Shown in pieces: positions 1 to 10,600 of a stretch of DNA of 64,000 nucleotides. Position numbers and translations under genes: made by a program. This stretch comes from Branchiostoma floridae. Lineage: Eukaryota; Chordata; Leptocardii; Amphioxiformes; Branchiostomatidae. The stretch lies in assembly GCF_000003815.2 (NCBI RefSeq), contig NC_049982.1:1257697-1321696 (forward strand), in the 5' to 3' direction. Position 1 is the first letter of the stretch; each line of letters opens with the position of its first letter. The notes under the pieces were generated by a model. That model ran no database searches and was not told the DNA's origin. It worked only from the letters and a program-made list of their open reading frames with translations.

Positions 1-101
1 CTGCGCGTCCTCCCCATGCATCCATGGAACCTGCACTGACGGCTATATGAACTACACCTGTAGCTGTGAGAATGGCTGGACAGGGAAAGACTGTGATCAG
101 G
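1..101 (+). CDS. Gene A exon: EGF-like domain (partial at window edge)
   Basis: The reading from base 2 gives [14 protein letters not shown] and ends in [12 protein letters not shown], which is the EGF Cys ladder. The donor GGTAAG follows base 101, leaving phase 1. Its counterpart in gene B is the exon at 12468-12557. Confidence 0.85.
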
Positions 102-3100
102 GTAAGATTGAAAACAGGGCAGAACTATGTCTGTTCTATGTTAGATAAAATGCCAAGGGGTGGGGGGTAAAAATAAAAAAGTGAAATTTAAAAGACTTTG
201 TCATATATTTGAAATATAACGTCTACATTTTTCATTTCTATTTAAAGCCGTGAGCATAGCATGTCCTGTAGTATTCTAACTAACGAATGAATATAACTAT
301 GCAGTTGACCCTGATGAGTGCGCGAGCAACCCTTGCTGGCTGGGAGGGACCTGTCTGGATCACGTGGACGGCTACAGCTGTGTATGTCCCAAAGATTCCA
401 CCGGCAAGAACTGTGAAACCGGTACTACTTTTTTACAAGATGCTAAGACGTGATAGTTTATTACATACTAGATGATTACTGTTGAATTTTTCATCATGTC
501 ATAATAATTATTATTAAAAAACCTTACACGTAATTGTTCGTGCTAGAATCCATCCTTCACATCGCAAATCTCTTTAATATGAATACTTCACAATGGGTTT
601 ATGTTTTGATATGTATATGGTAGCTACACGTAGAAGAAAATAGGTAAAATTGTTTGAGAAAACATGTTAAATTGATGAAGGCCAAACATCCAGATAAAAG
701 AATACACTATTTAGCAGTTACTCAAGCAACGGCATAATGATTTTTCAAACGGCAATAGAATAGACATTCAAGGTAGCATTCACTGCTTTGTGATTTATGC
801 CACATACTTGAGAAACTAAGTGACTAATAAGGATATTGCATTGCCATAACTTATCATAGGTTGATTTACATGTAAAAGTATAATGTGATAGTACATTCAA
901 AGACGACGAAACAATTTCCCAGTGATCGTTTTCTAATGCGCCGCAGGGGTTTATGGCGGAGAATGCTACTACTTCTCGTCCACCGCCCTGACCCATCTTG
1001 AAGCGACACATGCCTGCAGTGCCAACAGCGGCCGCATGGTGGACGTGAGAGAAGAGCAGCAGCAACTCTCCCTCGCGGACAAGATCGGGGCCTCCACCAG
1101 TGGCTACTACGTGTGCCAGTCCGGTATGCATGCTACCAGCGAATATCCCTTTATCATTTTGCGTTGAATTTCAATTAAAGGCCGATTTGCATTTTCTACA
1201 TTTTTGTATGACGACATATACATATCATGTGTTGTCAAGATTGATTCGTGTGATGTCTCATCGATGACAGCAACCAAGTGGAATAGAGTCTGCTTTATCT
1301 CTTTCTCTCTTAAAGATCGACTGTAGCATTCGAGATGAGTGCTCTGCAGACCAGGAAAAGTAGCACCACTTGCATTTAACTTTTTTTTTACAAATTAAAA
1401 AGCCTATCTTTAGATAATGAATATTTTTAAGCATGAGGATTAAACATTAGGATCTCACGATGAAACCAAAAGAAGGAGATAGTTGCTTGTCAAGTAAACA
1501 TATACTGACTATCCGACACGGTTCCATGATTCCAGCTCTCAAGCCCTGTGAACCAAACGTGTGTCAGAACGGCGGAATCTGCACCTCCTGCTTCAACGAG
1601 ACCACCACTTTCTGCGAGTGTGCTGATGGATTCGAAGGGAAGTTCTGCGAGATAGGTGAGTACTTCATTGTTATTCACATACACTCATGTTTAACTCTAC
1701 TTTGCCCCTATGGACCGTTCTAGTCAAGCACTGTAGGCCCTGTCCCGGTTTTCGAACACCTCTAGATCTGCAATAAACAGCGCCAATAGGATATACCGCT
1801 GCCGAGCTGCCGATGGGTCTTTTTGGCTTGGAAGTACTGTTAGAGCTGGAAACAAAGGGGCTATTTCTCTTTATTGTCAAGCGGTAAATACATAAATTTG
1901 TTTAAAGAGGTGACAGACGTGGTAGATGTGCGTGCAGTGAAATCATATTTTTTGGCTTGATTAATCTTTAACCACTATTCTTAAAAAATGGCACTTTTGC
2001 CAACAGTTTATTCTCTTCGCCAATGGCGATAGAGTATGTTTTTGTCGACTTGGGTCTGTATGTAGGTCAACAGCATATAACTCGAGAAATTGTGGATGGA
2101 ACTTTGTGATTTTTGGTAGGTGTGTAGCGGTTGTCGAAAGGAATGCCAAGTTCGAAAACGGTTTACCTGGCGTTTTCCTACGGTACTGCAGCTAGCTTGG
2201 TATGTTTTTTGCAGTTTGTTTTGGGCAGCATAAGTCAAAATCTAGCTGGGCGATTTTCAAGAAACTTGGTAGGTGTGTAGCGGTTTTGGAGAGGAAGGTC
2301 AAGTGCGAAAATGGTTTACCTGGCTCTTACCTACGGCGCTGTAGCGGGATTTGTATGTAAGTGCGTTTGTCTGTAAGCAAGATAACTCGAGAACCCTTGA
2401 ATGGATCCTGATGATATTTGGTAGGTGGGTGGGGGTCAAGAAAACGAAGGTCAAGTTCGATAATGGCCCCCCTAGTGACTGCCTAAGGTACTGCAGCAAA
2501 ACTTTTATTTTTGACACTTCGTGTTTTGGATATGCTGTGGTCATGATTTTTGAGTGGTAGATAGCCCTTGGGGCAGAGAGTAAGTGCTGTGAGTTTGGAC
2601 CCCCTAGCGGCTTTTTGGGAACTGCAGGCACCGATTTCCTTTCAAACTTTGAACGAGAATAACTCGAGAACGTGTTGACGGATCATCAGGATTTTTTGGT
2701 ATGTAGATAGAATGAGTACTTAAAATAATAATCTACATGGAAAGATGCATTTAATTGTAATCAGTGGCCAATTAACAGAAATAAACTGTTTTGTATATAC
2801 ATGTATCTCACTTGACCTATATCTATGGACACATCTGTTTGACAGATGTTTTTGCTGGAGGAAACACTGACAAGCCGTGAGCTGGACACTGAAAAGCTTG
2901 AAATTCTGATTGACCAGGGGTGCTATCAGGTCATCTTGTACAATCAGGTCTTGTTTTGGTAGCATTTGTGGGGTTTGGGGGTAGGTACTATTTAGTAATA
3001 CATGAATAAGACCTTAAAGTCTTAAATAAAGGCATGATTTAGTAATACATGAATAAGACCTTAAAGTCTTGAATAAAGGCATGATTATTTGGCGAAGAGA

Positions 3101-5593
3101 TGGGTTCGTTGAACTCTAGTTTAGATATGTGAATATTTTCTACAAAACATACGCATTTAAGACGTTAATTGACCGTCTAGCAATTGCATATTTCAACAGA
3201 CATCGACGACTGTGCCTCCAATCCGTGCCAAAATGGCGGAACCTGTCAGGATGGCATCAACTCCTACAGATGCCGCTGTCCAACCGGGTCCATTGGAGCC
3301 AACTGTGACTCAGGTCAAAACTTTTACACCATTTCTATGTTAATTGACAACTGTTATGGATGCTTTACACTCCCTTGCGTTTAGGACTGCATTGTAAATA
3401 ATTTGCCTACAGCTGTCTGTAAATATGTACATACTAAATGTTTGATGACCGCATCTGAACTGTGATCAGCGTCACCTGTCCTGTAGTACAATTTGAACCA
3501 CTTAGAATTGCCCTAAAGAAGGTGACAGACGGTCATTGCAATGTCTGTGAGAGTAAACCAATGGTTGTGTAAAAAGAGCATCTTTATTCATGGACGCACT
3601 AACCTGATGAAACGGATGTGACTCAGGTCATTCCGTCCAATTCTGTTGTTGTTTTCATTTTTAAACGTATACTTTCTTGCTGTTATGATCCCATTGAGCA
3701 CAATATCATTCTAAGTTACAATATCTTTTGAATAACTCTTCTGATTAAAAGAAAGAGAAATAGCCTGGTCATGATTTGAACTGTGATTGCGCAGTTTGGT
3801 ACAAAGTCAGGTGGTGAGCTTGACTATCCCAGAATTCCTGAATACACATTCAACAATACACACTCCCAGCTTGACTGTGACCCACAAGTATATTGTGGAC
3901 TTGTCATGTTGCGTTTGAAAATGCAAGTCTTACAATATGATCTGTAAATATTCTTGTGTCAACAGACTCAAGTAGTCCATGAGAAGTAATCCATGCCTGA
4001 TGTTTGTAGCCTGCGGGCATAGATTAGCAAATTAGATTATCATTAGTATAACACTGAAATTCTCATTAAAAAAAACAGGATGAACGGGATTTCATACTAT
4101 TGCAAGAAACAGCAATATTTGGATTGATGCCATATCCAACTTGTGCGTTTTTTCTTGAGCATCTAGGCCTGCCAATAAAGTATAGATGCGACTTCTTGTT
4201 GATTTTATTTTCTCAATGGCTAAAATCTTGATATGATTTTGCTAAAGATGTAATGGAGTTTGATGGTGTGTGCTGTTATCTGAAATACTTGTATTTCTAA
4301 ATGTAATCAGAAAACTTTAGGTAAATTGATGGATTGATTGATTGATTGATTGATGACGTCATCTATGTCATTGACCTATTCCAATTTTACCTGACTCCAA
4401 TTCCCTTTTTCTTCATCAGCAATCGACTGGTGCCAGTTTACTCATTGTCCGTTCAGTTGGACCTGCCAGGCGGCCACGTCCTCCTTCCAATGCGTCAGTG
4501 AGTGCAGTCTTATTTCTTATATTAGATCTGAATGCACTCTAGAACTATCGTAGAGTGGAATTTGTTATCACCAAGCACAGTAGGGACATCTTCTTAAGAT
4601 AGTTTTAAAGAACGCTTGCAGATAGATGTGCAAAAGTTAGGTGTGACGGATCGTTCAGTGTAATATAACCAGCTGCTGTCGCGCCGCGGGCCTGCGAAGC
4701 TGGTGTGTTACACTGACGGGCGGTCATACCGGCTATATAGATACAGATACAGTCTTCGTTACTACGTAACTGCAAAGCTAAGTAGCATTTTAGTTTTCCC
4801 TAGTTGACGAACGATGTGACAAAGTGCAAAAAAAATGAGTTAAAAGGAGAGGTAGTTCGATAGAAAAGTGTTCTCAGACGAACTAGAGTTACTGTGGCCG
4901 AGAAACGATCTACAACACTGTCACATTCCCATCTATTTCTGCCTTCCAACTGATACTACAAATCGCTAGTTTGACAATCTATTTTTGGTAATCTTAGCTT
5001 TGTGCTGACAAAGTCGGGACAGATTCTCACTATATTTATTTGATCATGACAGGATGATTAATCAACAAGTGAACAAACCTATCTGAGGGCTGTTCTTAAT
5101 CCATATATGTAGCCAGTATGCACTCTATGGCACAAAAATTGTCAATATCGGCAGCGAGAGAGCGTATACATAAACAAAGTTTAGATAAGTCTTCATTAAT
5201 TTCAATTCAATCTAACTAACATATAAATGTTTGCAATAATAAAACATGGATATCGGCCCCATTGATTTCTATTGGCGTATATTTTCCATTACTTCTTATG
5301 TAGTTGGTAAGTCATCTTACGGATCTATTTGTGACGACAACATTGTAATAATTGTTATTGTAAAGATAACATTCCTATACGACGTTAATATGCCTCCCTT
5401 CATCTTTTAATTATTGCTTCCCTTCATCTTTTAATTACACGGAGCACTGTTTTCAAAACTTGTGTTGTATTTTCTTGCAGACCCTTATCCCGTTGTCCGG
5501 GAGTTCCGTTACCAGTGCAGCAGCGCCTCCTGTCCGGATGGCATGTACTGCACCGAGGAGGGCGCTGCGTCTTTCTCCTGCACGGTTGAATGA
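1..5593 (+). CDS. Gene A: secreted EGF / C-type lectin mosaic protein, 5' partial
   Basis: This is a spliced gene whose 5' part lies before the window. I place exons at 1-101, 305-421, 947-1123, 1536-1655, 3200-3313, 4420-4497 and 5481-5593 (TGA stop). All internal exons are phase 1-1 with GT/AG borders, so each domain is a shuffling-competent module. Domain order is EGF, EGF, a shortened C-type lectin domain, EGF, a calcium-binding-type EGF ([10 protein letters not shown]), then two short Cys-rich exons. Exon order matches the 3' half of gene B 644 bp downstream, so the two are tandem duplicates; A presumably has laminin N-terminal exons further upstream, which is inference. An extracellular adhesive or recognition role is likely from the modules, but the partner is unknown. 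Confidence 0.85.
305..421 (+). CDS. Gene A exon: EGF-like domain
   Basis: A 117-nt phase 1-1 exon after a TATGCAG acceptor. It encodes [17 protein letters not shown] and continues to GKNCET, with six Cys in EGF spacing. It is nearly identical to gene B's exon 13091-13204. Confidence 0.88.
947..1123 (+). CDS. Gene A exon: half-length C-type lectin-like domain
   Basis: A 177-nt phase 1-1 exon encodes [20 protein letters not shown] and ends GYYVCQS. Gene B uses two exons totalling 354 nt for this domain. Here the start of the first exon is joined directly to the end of the second, so the central part (WLAV region, loop and inner Cys) is absent. About 59 residues cannot form the complete fold. 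Either this is a reduced domain or the middle was deleted. Confidence 0.8.
1536..1655 (+). CDS. Gene A exon: EGF-like domain
   Basis: A 120-nt phase 1-1 exon encodes [17 protein letters not shown] and continues to GFEGKFCEI. It follows a TTCCAG acceptor and ends at GTGAGT. It is the paralogue of gene B exon 14659-14778. Confidence 0.87.
   Translation, partial: LSSPVNQTCVRTAESAPPASTRPPLSASVLMDSKGSSAR
2040..2712. repeat. Degenerate ~130-150 bp tandem repeat in gene A intron
   Basis: At least four diverged copies share the order AACTCGAGAA, GATTTTTGGTAGGTG, TAGCGGTT, GGTCAAGT and TACTGCAGC. Open frames on both strands inside it have no recognisable domain, so I treat it as an intronic interspersed repeat. 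Confidence 0.6.
2989..3085. repeat. Short direct repeat, ~51 bp x2
   Basis: TTTAGTAATACATGAATAAG followed by ACCTTAAAGTCTT(A/G)AATAAAGG occurs twice in tandem in the intron before the fourth EGF of gene A. Confidence 0.8.
3200..3313 (+). CDS. Gene A exon: calcium-binding-type EGF domain
   Basis: A 114-nt phase 1-1 exon encodes [19 protein letters not shown] and continues through SYRCRCP to ANCDS. The D-I-D-D start and the aromatic after the fourth Cys resemble the cbEGF pattern. The equivalent exon in gene B (about 14995-15111) is decayed. Confidence 0.88.
4332..4354. repeat. GATT microsatellite
   Basis: About six tandem GATT units lie in the gene A intron, just upstream of the exon at 4420. 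Confidence 0.8.
4420..4497 (+). CDS. Gene A exon: short Cys-rich segment
   Basis: A 78-nt phase 1-1 exon encodes [17 protein letters not shown] and ends SSFQCV. The four-Cys pattern C-x4-C-x5-C is shared with gene B exon 15194-15271 ([15 protein letters not shown]). I do not recognise the family. Confidence 0.75.
5481..5593 (+). CDS. Gene A terminal exon: Cys-rich C terminus and stop
   Basis: The acceptor TTCTTGCAG precedes [33 protein letters not shown] and a TGA stop. It is highly similar to the gene B terminal exon. There is no transmembrane or GPI-like segment, so a secreted product is inferred. Confidence 0.82.
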
Positions 5594-5661
5594 CGTCACA
5601 GAGCGTCAGGCATGCAACTTGCAGCCAAATGTTAATTCTAATTTGATTTCAGATTGAAGAG

Positions 5662-5667
5662 AATAAA
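5662..5667 (+). terminator. Polyadenylation signal AATAAA (gene A)
   Basis: A consensus AATAAA hexamer lies 69 nt after the gene A stop. A second AATAAA is at 5951-5956. Which one is used cannot be told from sequence. Confidence 0.5.
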
Positions 5668-6237
5668 ACACTTCAAAGATAATATTCACAGTTTCAGCTC
5701 TTTCCTGACTAATTATATTAGTTTTTTTGTAAAAAGAGTTTTTCTCATTATGATTTCAACAAATTTTATATATCTATTTTCAACCCGTAGCAAGCATTTT
5801 TTTGTATCTTCATGGAACACTTTAAATACGTTTTGATTAAAAAACTGTAACGAAATCTTAATTTCACATAATACCACCCATCAAAGCAGTCTAAGTAAGT
5901 CAGTGACAAATTTATGCTGTACGCCTTTAAGAGAACTTAACAAATAGATAAATAAACAATAGCTTCTAGAATTTAATTCTAAAGAATAGAAAATTGTACC
6001 CATTTCAAATTTACTAGTATGTAGTATTGATTAAATGTATTTGTCGATGACGCTGTATTTTCCTCTCCGTATTCGGTACTTGGTATGACCCATCTTGTGT
6101 GCTACTATTCAAACAGTCCAAAGGTTCACTACAGACCAGCTGTGGCATAACTAAATTTACATTTACATAACCTCTGCCAACAAGAAACACGGAACAACGG
6201 AGCGGTTGGTATAACTACATCCTAACCCTTCTCGAGG

Positions 6238-6363
6238 ATGAACTCCCGGAGGACCCGTCCCCGTGCCGTTACCGGGGTGTTGTTGCTGTTGTTGGCGGTG
6301 GTCTGTTCGCCCCTACACCGAGGGGCTGCCGTAGCTGTTGCGGTGAGATCAAACGGAGCCGTC
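6238..6363 (+). CDS. Gene B exon 1: signal peptide
   Basis: [20 protein letters not shown] gives a basic n-region and a hydrophobic core. The exon has 42 codons, ends in phase 0 and is followed by the consensus donor GTAAGT. Confidence 0.8.
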
Positions 6364-7526
6364 GTAAGTGCCGGCATGGCAGATTGTTTTTGTGTGTGTG
6401 TGATTATCGCTTGGTACGTAGGTTTTCTCACCGCAGAGAAATTTCCGCAGCAACTCGATCCAAACTTTAGCTGAAGCAAAACCGGGCTTTTTATTAATTT
6501 TAATTCGGCGTTGGTTAAAGAGCCAATTAGAGTATCGTAACTGATTTCACAACTGGACACACCAGATAGCCTGCGTGCCACCCTCCATTGCGAACGCTGA
6601 CTCTTTTCAATTGTTAACGACAGCGTTAGAATATTAATATCTCTACAAACATAGGCAAGCACGACATGGTTGCTTTCAGTGAGCCCTCTACTTGGCAGAG
6701 GAAGAAGATAAAAAACAACAATTCCCCATTGGGAAACAATAATTAGTAGATCACTGTCTTTTTCAGCTTTAGATTTTGTACCAATGCAGAAAGATACGGA
6801 ATGATGATACATCTACCAAACTGCTGTACTTATTAAGTGAAATTTCAATACTAAGATCTAGTGATACTTCTGTTATGTTTGTGGGAGGACGTGGAAGACG
6901 TACGGACGTACCTACTTCTTACCCAATAACATGTCGTTTCTTTGGTTTTGATAGTAGAATTACTGTCAGTGATTAAATTGAACTTAAATCCACCAGGACC
7001 CGGTAGTGAATGTTGCACAAGGCAAACCCGTGAAAGCGAACGTGACCTGCGGCAGCCCTTTGGAGGATTTCTACCCACACAGCGACTTACTCAAACCTGC
7101 GTCCGACAGACAGATACAGAGGTGTGACGCAAGGTGCTGCAAACATTTTCTTACTGTATACAGGAGTTAGTTCTGATTAGAGAAGCCATCATCGCTCTAC
7201 TACAAAATTTCACCATGTTTTGATCGAGGTTGCCCAGAAAGAAAGGACGTTCTACATATTATGAAATATAAACCTACTATGGCTGCAGTGTTAGATACAG
7301 CATACTTGCCAAAGTAGGAACAAGAAAGGCTAGCCTTGGTACTGAAATGTAAACTGAGAACACTCCCCCAGTCAATGGTAAAAGACAGTAGAAGCTCGGT
7401 AGCCTAGGCACGGTACTTCGAATTTATTCAGTTGCTGGAGTGACTTTTATTTTTGCATCGTGTATCTCTTTTAAGGTAATTTGATTTGGGTTTTAACCTC
7501 AATCACACCACCCTTAGATATTTCGA

Positions 7527-7614
<88 letters not shown>

Positions 7615-10600
7615 CTCTGAATAATGGCATTTCACATCACTACAGATTGAATCAACATAATTGAGATTTCAATTCATAAAATTTTCATCAATCAGTGACT
7701 GCAGCTGCTCCTTAAAAGTAACCACACGTACCTCCAAATTTTCGATGGCCATCATTCCATCTTGATCACGGACTGACCTAATTCTGGCGAGAGTTGGGAG
7801 AACTAGGTCTAGACTTTCGCGGATCTTCTGGACGTACGCATGTTTTTTTTTTTTTAACTAGTCACCGATTGATGTAAATTATAAATGTGTATATACGTTA
7901 CTAAGGAATATCTTAAACGATTGGGATTTCGTCTTTACAGCAATCCTTCCCTGGCCCACAATGCCTCACTGATGACTGATGGCAACAGCTCCACCTGGTG
8001 GCAGAGCACATCACTGCAGCAGCTGATGCTGTCCGGGAACGGGGTCGGAGATCGAGCAGAGGTCTCCATAACCCTGGATCTGGGACAGGTATTTTCAACG
8101 AGAAGAAACAACAACTCTTTTATCACGTGTGAAGTTTATGTACATTGTATAATTTGGATGTGTGTCAGCTTTTGTCCTTTTATGTTTGTTGATAAGATCC
8201 ACAGGTAGAGTAGCTACAATGCACTTGTATATTTCTTCAAGATCGACATGCTGTCGTCATATACATGATAATGATAACATGACGTCATTGTCATCAGTTT
8301 CCGTGACGATGACCTTTCACCTGTTCCTGAACCCATACAGACGTACCACCCTGAGAACATCACCATCCACATGGGTGATACCATCCGGCCGGGACGGCTG
8401 GCCATCATGAGGTCAGCTGACGGACTGAACTTTGACCCCTGGATTTACCTGGTAACCAATGGCAACAGGGACTGTCGCAGGTTCGGGGTTGCCAAGCAAC
8501 CAGAGCCGGACAGCCCGGAATCGGTGGTGTGCCGGGAGTACGCACAACTGGAGCCGCAGCTGTATAATGAAAGGGTGTGTGGAGTTTGCAACATTAGCTA
8601 TTTGTTCTTATAATCGTTTGTCATTGTCATTGATTATCAATAATAAGAATTTTTCATATTGTAGGACAGTACTAGTAAGTAGTAAAATAATAATACGAGA
8701 AGTATAGCACGGCTAGTTGGTTCCAATCGTAGTAATGAGTGACGTTGTAACGTGCTCATATTTCAAAAATACGTTATTTTTGTTGAGAGCCACACCCCAT
8801 CCACTGTAAAGAACCCCCCACGTGCGATGGTGCGGTGTGCGATGGTGCAAATTCTTTTGTCTGGAGTTGGTGACTCACTTCGAATCACCCGGATGAAGGC
8901 CCGGCGAACCTCTGTTTCGTATCAGCCACATGGTGACTTGGACCATTTACCCGGACGGGAGACCTGGCGCATCCCCGTCTTGTTACCGTCTTGTCTCCGA
9001 CAGGCTGAATAAAAGTTCAAAACTTGAACTATGCGGCTCCAGATGTCTTTCTGAGGGACGACTGCAGTGTGCAAGATGTCGCGGTAGCTTGAGGGATGAA
9101 TCTGCTCTACTATACATAGCCAGCGAAAGGGTATGTCACCCAGAAAAAGGCGGTATAACTAGTCTCCAAGCAGACGCTACGGTACCTTAGAGATAGTATT
9201 AAAACTGACAAGGGACTGAATATAGCGGTGCCCGTTTGACTCCCTTTGGCCGACTATACTCCTTGGCCTGCTTTGATACTAATGTTCACATTACTTATTG
9301 GCACTGTACAAATTCTGAATTTGAAATCTAGAGCTAAGGCACCATAGGGTCTGCTTGGAGACTACGGTATAACCGTGTCGTGTGTAAGCACGTCGAACGA
9401 TGATGAAGATGATGATAAAGAATCATACTTTCTCCCCCAGATCACCGTGTCCCTGTCGGAGGTTCCCCCCAGTTTCAGTGATGAGGCCCGGCAGCGCTGG
9501 CAGGCTGTACGACACCTGCAGCTGCGCTTCTACGACATGGACCTGGTGCTGGGGACATCTGCAGACCAGTTCGTGAGTATCTGCGTCTGTATAGCTGGTA
9601 TAACCGCCCTTCGGCGCAACACCCCACCTTCTCAGGCACGCGGCGAGGCAGCAGCTGGTCATATAGTACTAAACGACCTGTCAAACCTAGCTTTTGTGCA
9701 AGTGTTCTTAAAAAATATCCAGAGAAGATGCCGCTTGGTGATAACATATTCCACTCTAAGATAGTTCTGGTAAAATACAAATTTCTAAACACATCAATTC
9801 TAGGTTTGTAACTCTCTTACTTGAAGGCATGGCTGTTTCTAGTTCGTTTTTAAGCTGGTGTTAGATACTTATCAGTCGGTAGGTTCACCAGTTTTGGGTC
9901 ATTTTGTACATCATCCAGAGTGAGTACAGCAATCGTCTTAGATATTAGCTGTTACGCCCTGGTCCTGTTTATTTTGCTTTGTTTTATTTAATGGGTTTAC
10001 TCATAAACTGCAATGCTTGATTGATCATTGCTTGGCATTTGGGTTAGAAGAGAAAGGGTGGATTGGCAGAAAGCTTGTATTTGATAGCTTCTGGCTAATG
10101 TATATAGATATAAAATTTAGATAAGATACTCTAGGGCTTATTGGTTCAACAATTTTAAACCTAAAAGTATTGCCGGATTGTTCTGTTAGGGCCAATGTTT
10201 ATTTTATTTACATTTTCCCTTCCCAGGACCACCATGCAGTGTCGGCGATCTCTGTTATGGTCCGTTGCGAGTGTAACGGATTTGGGAAAGGTTGTGAAAT
10301 CAATGCAGACTCCGGCCAGTATGAGTGCATCTGCAGTGGAAACACCCAGGGCCGATTCTGTGAGGAATGCAAGCCTCTGTATAACCAGTTCCCCTACCAG
10401 CCTGGTCGGCCCTGCCAAGGTACTGTAGAGTGGTATCAGTTGTTTTGGTTGTGATATTGGTATAGGTAGATAGTCCACTAACATTTTCAAGACAGTAGGA
10501 AGAGAGGGATGTTATCCACTGCGTCGAGGCATTCTCCTACGCCGAGACACCCAACGGCAAACTACATCCGGATATAGTTCTCCGTTGGATGTCTCTGCGT

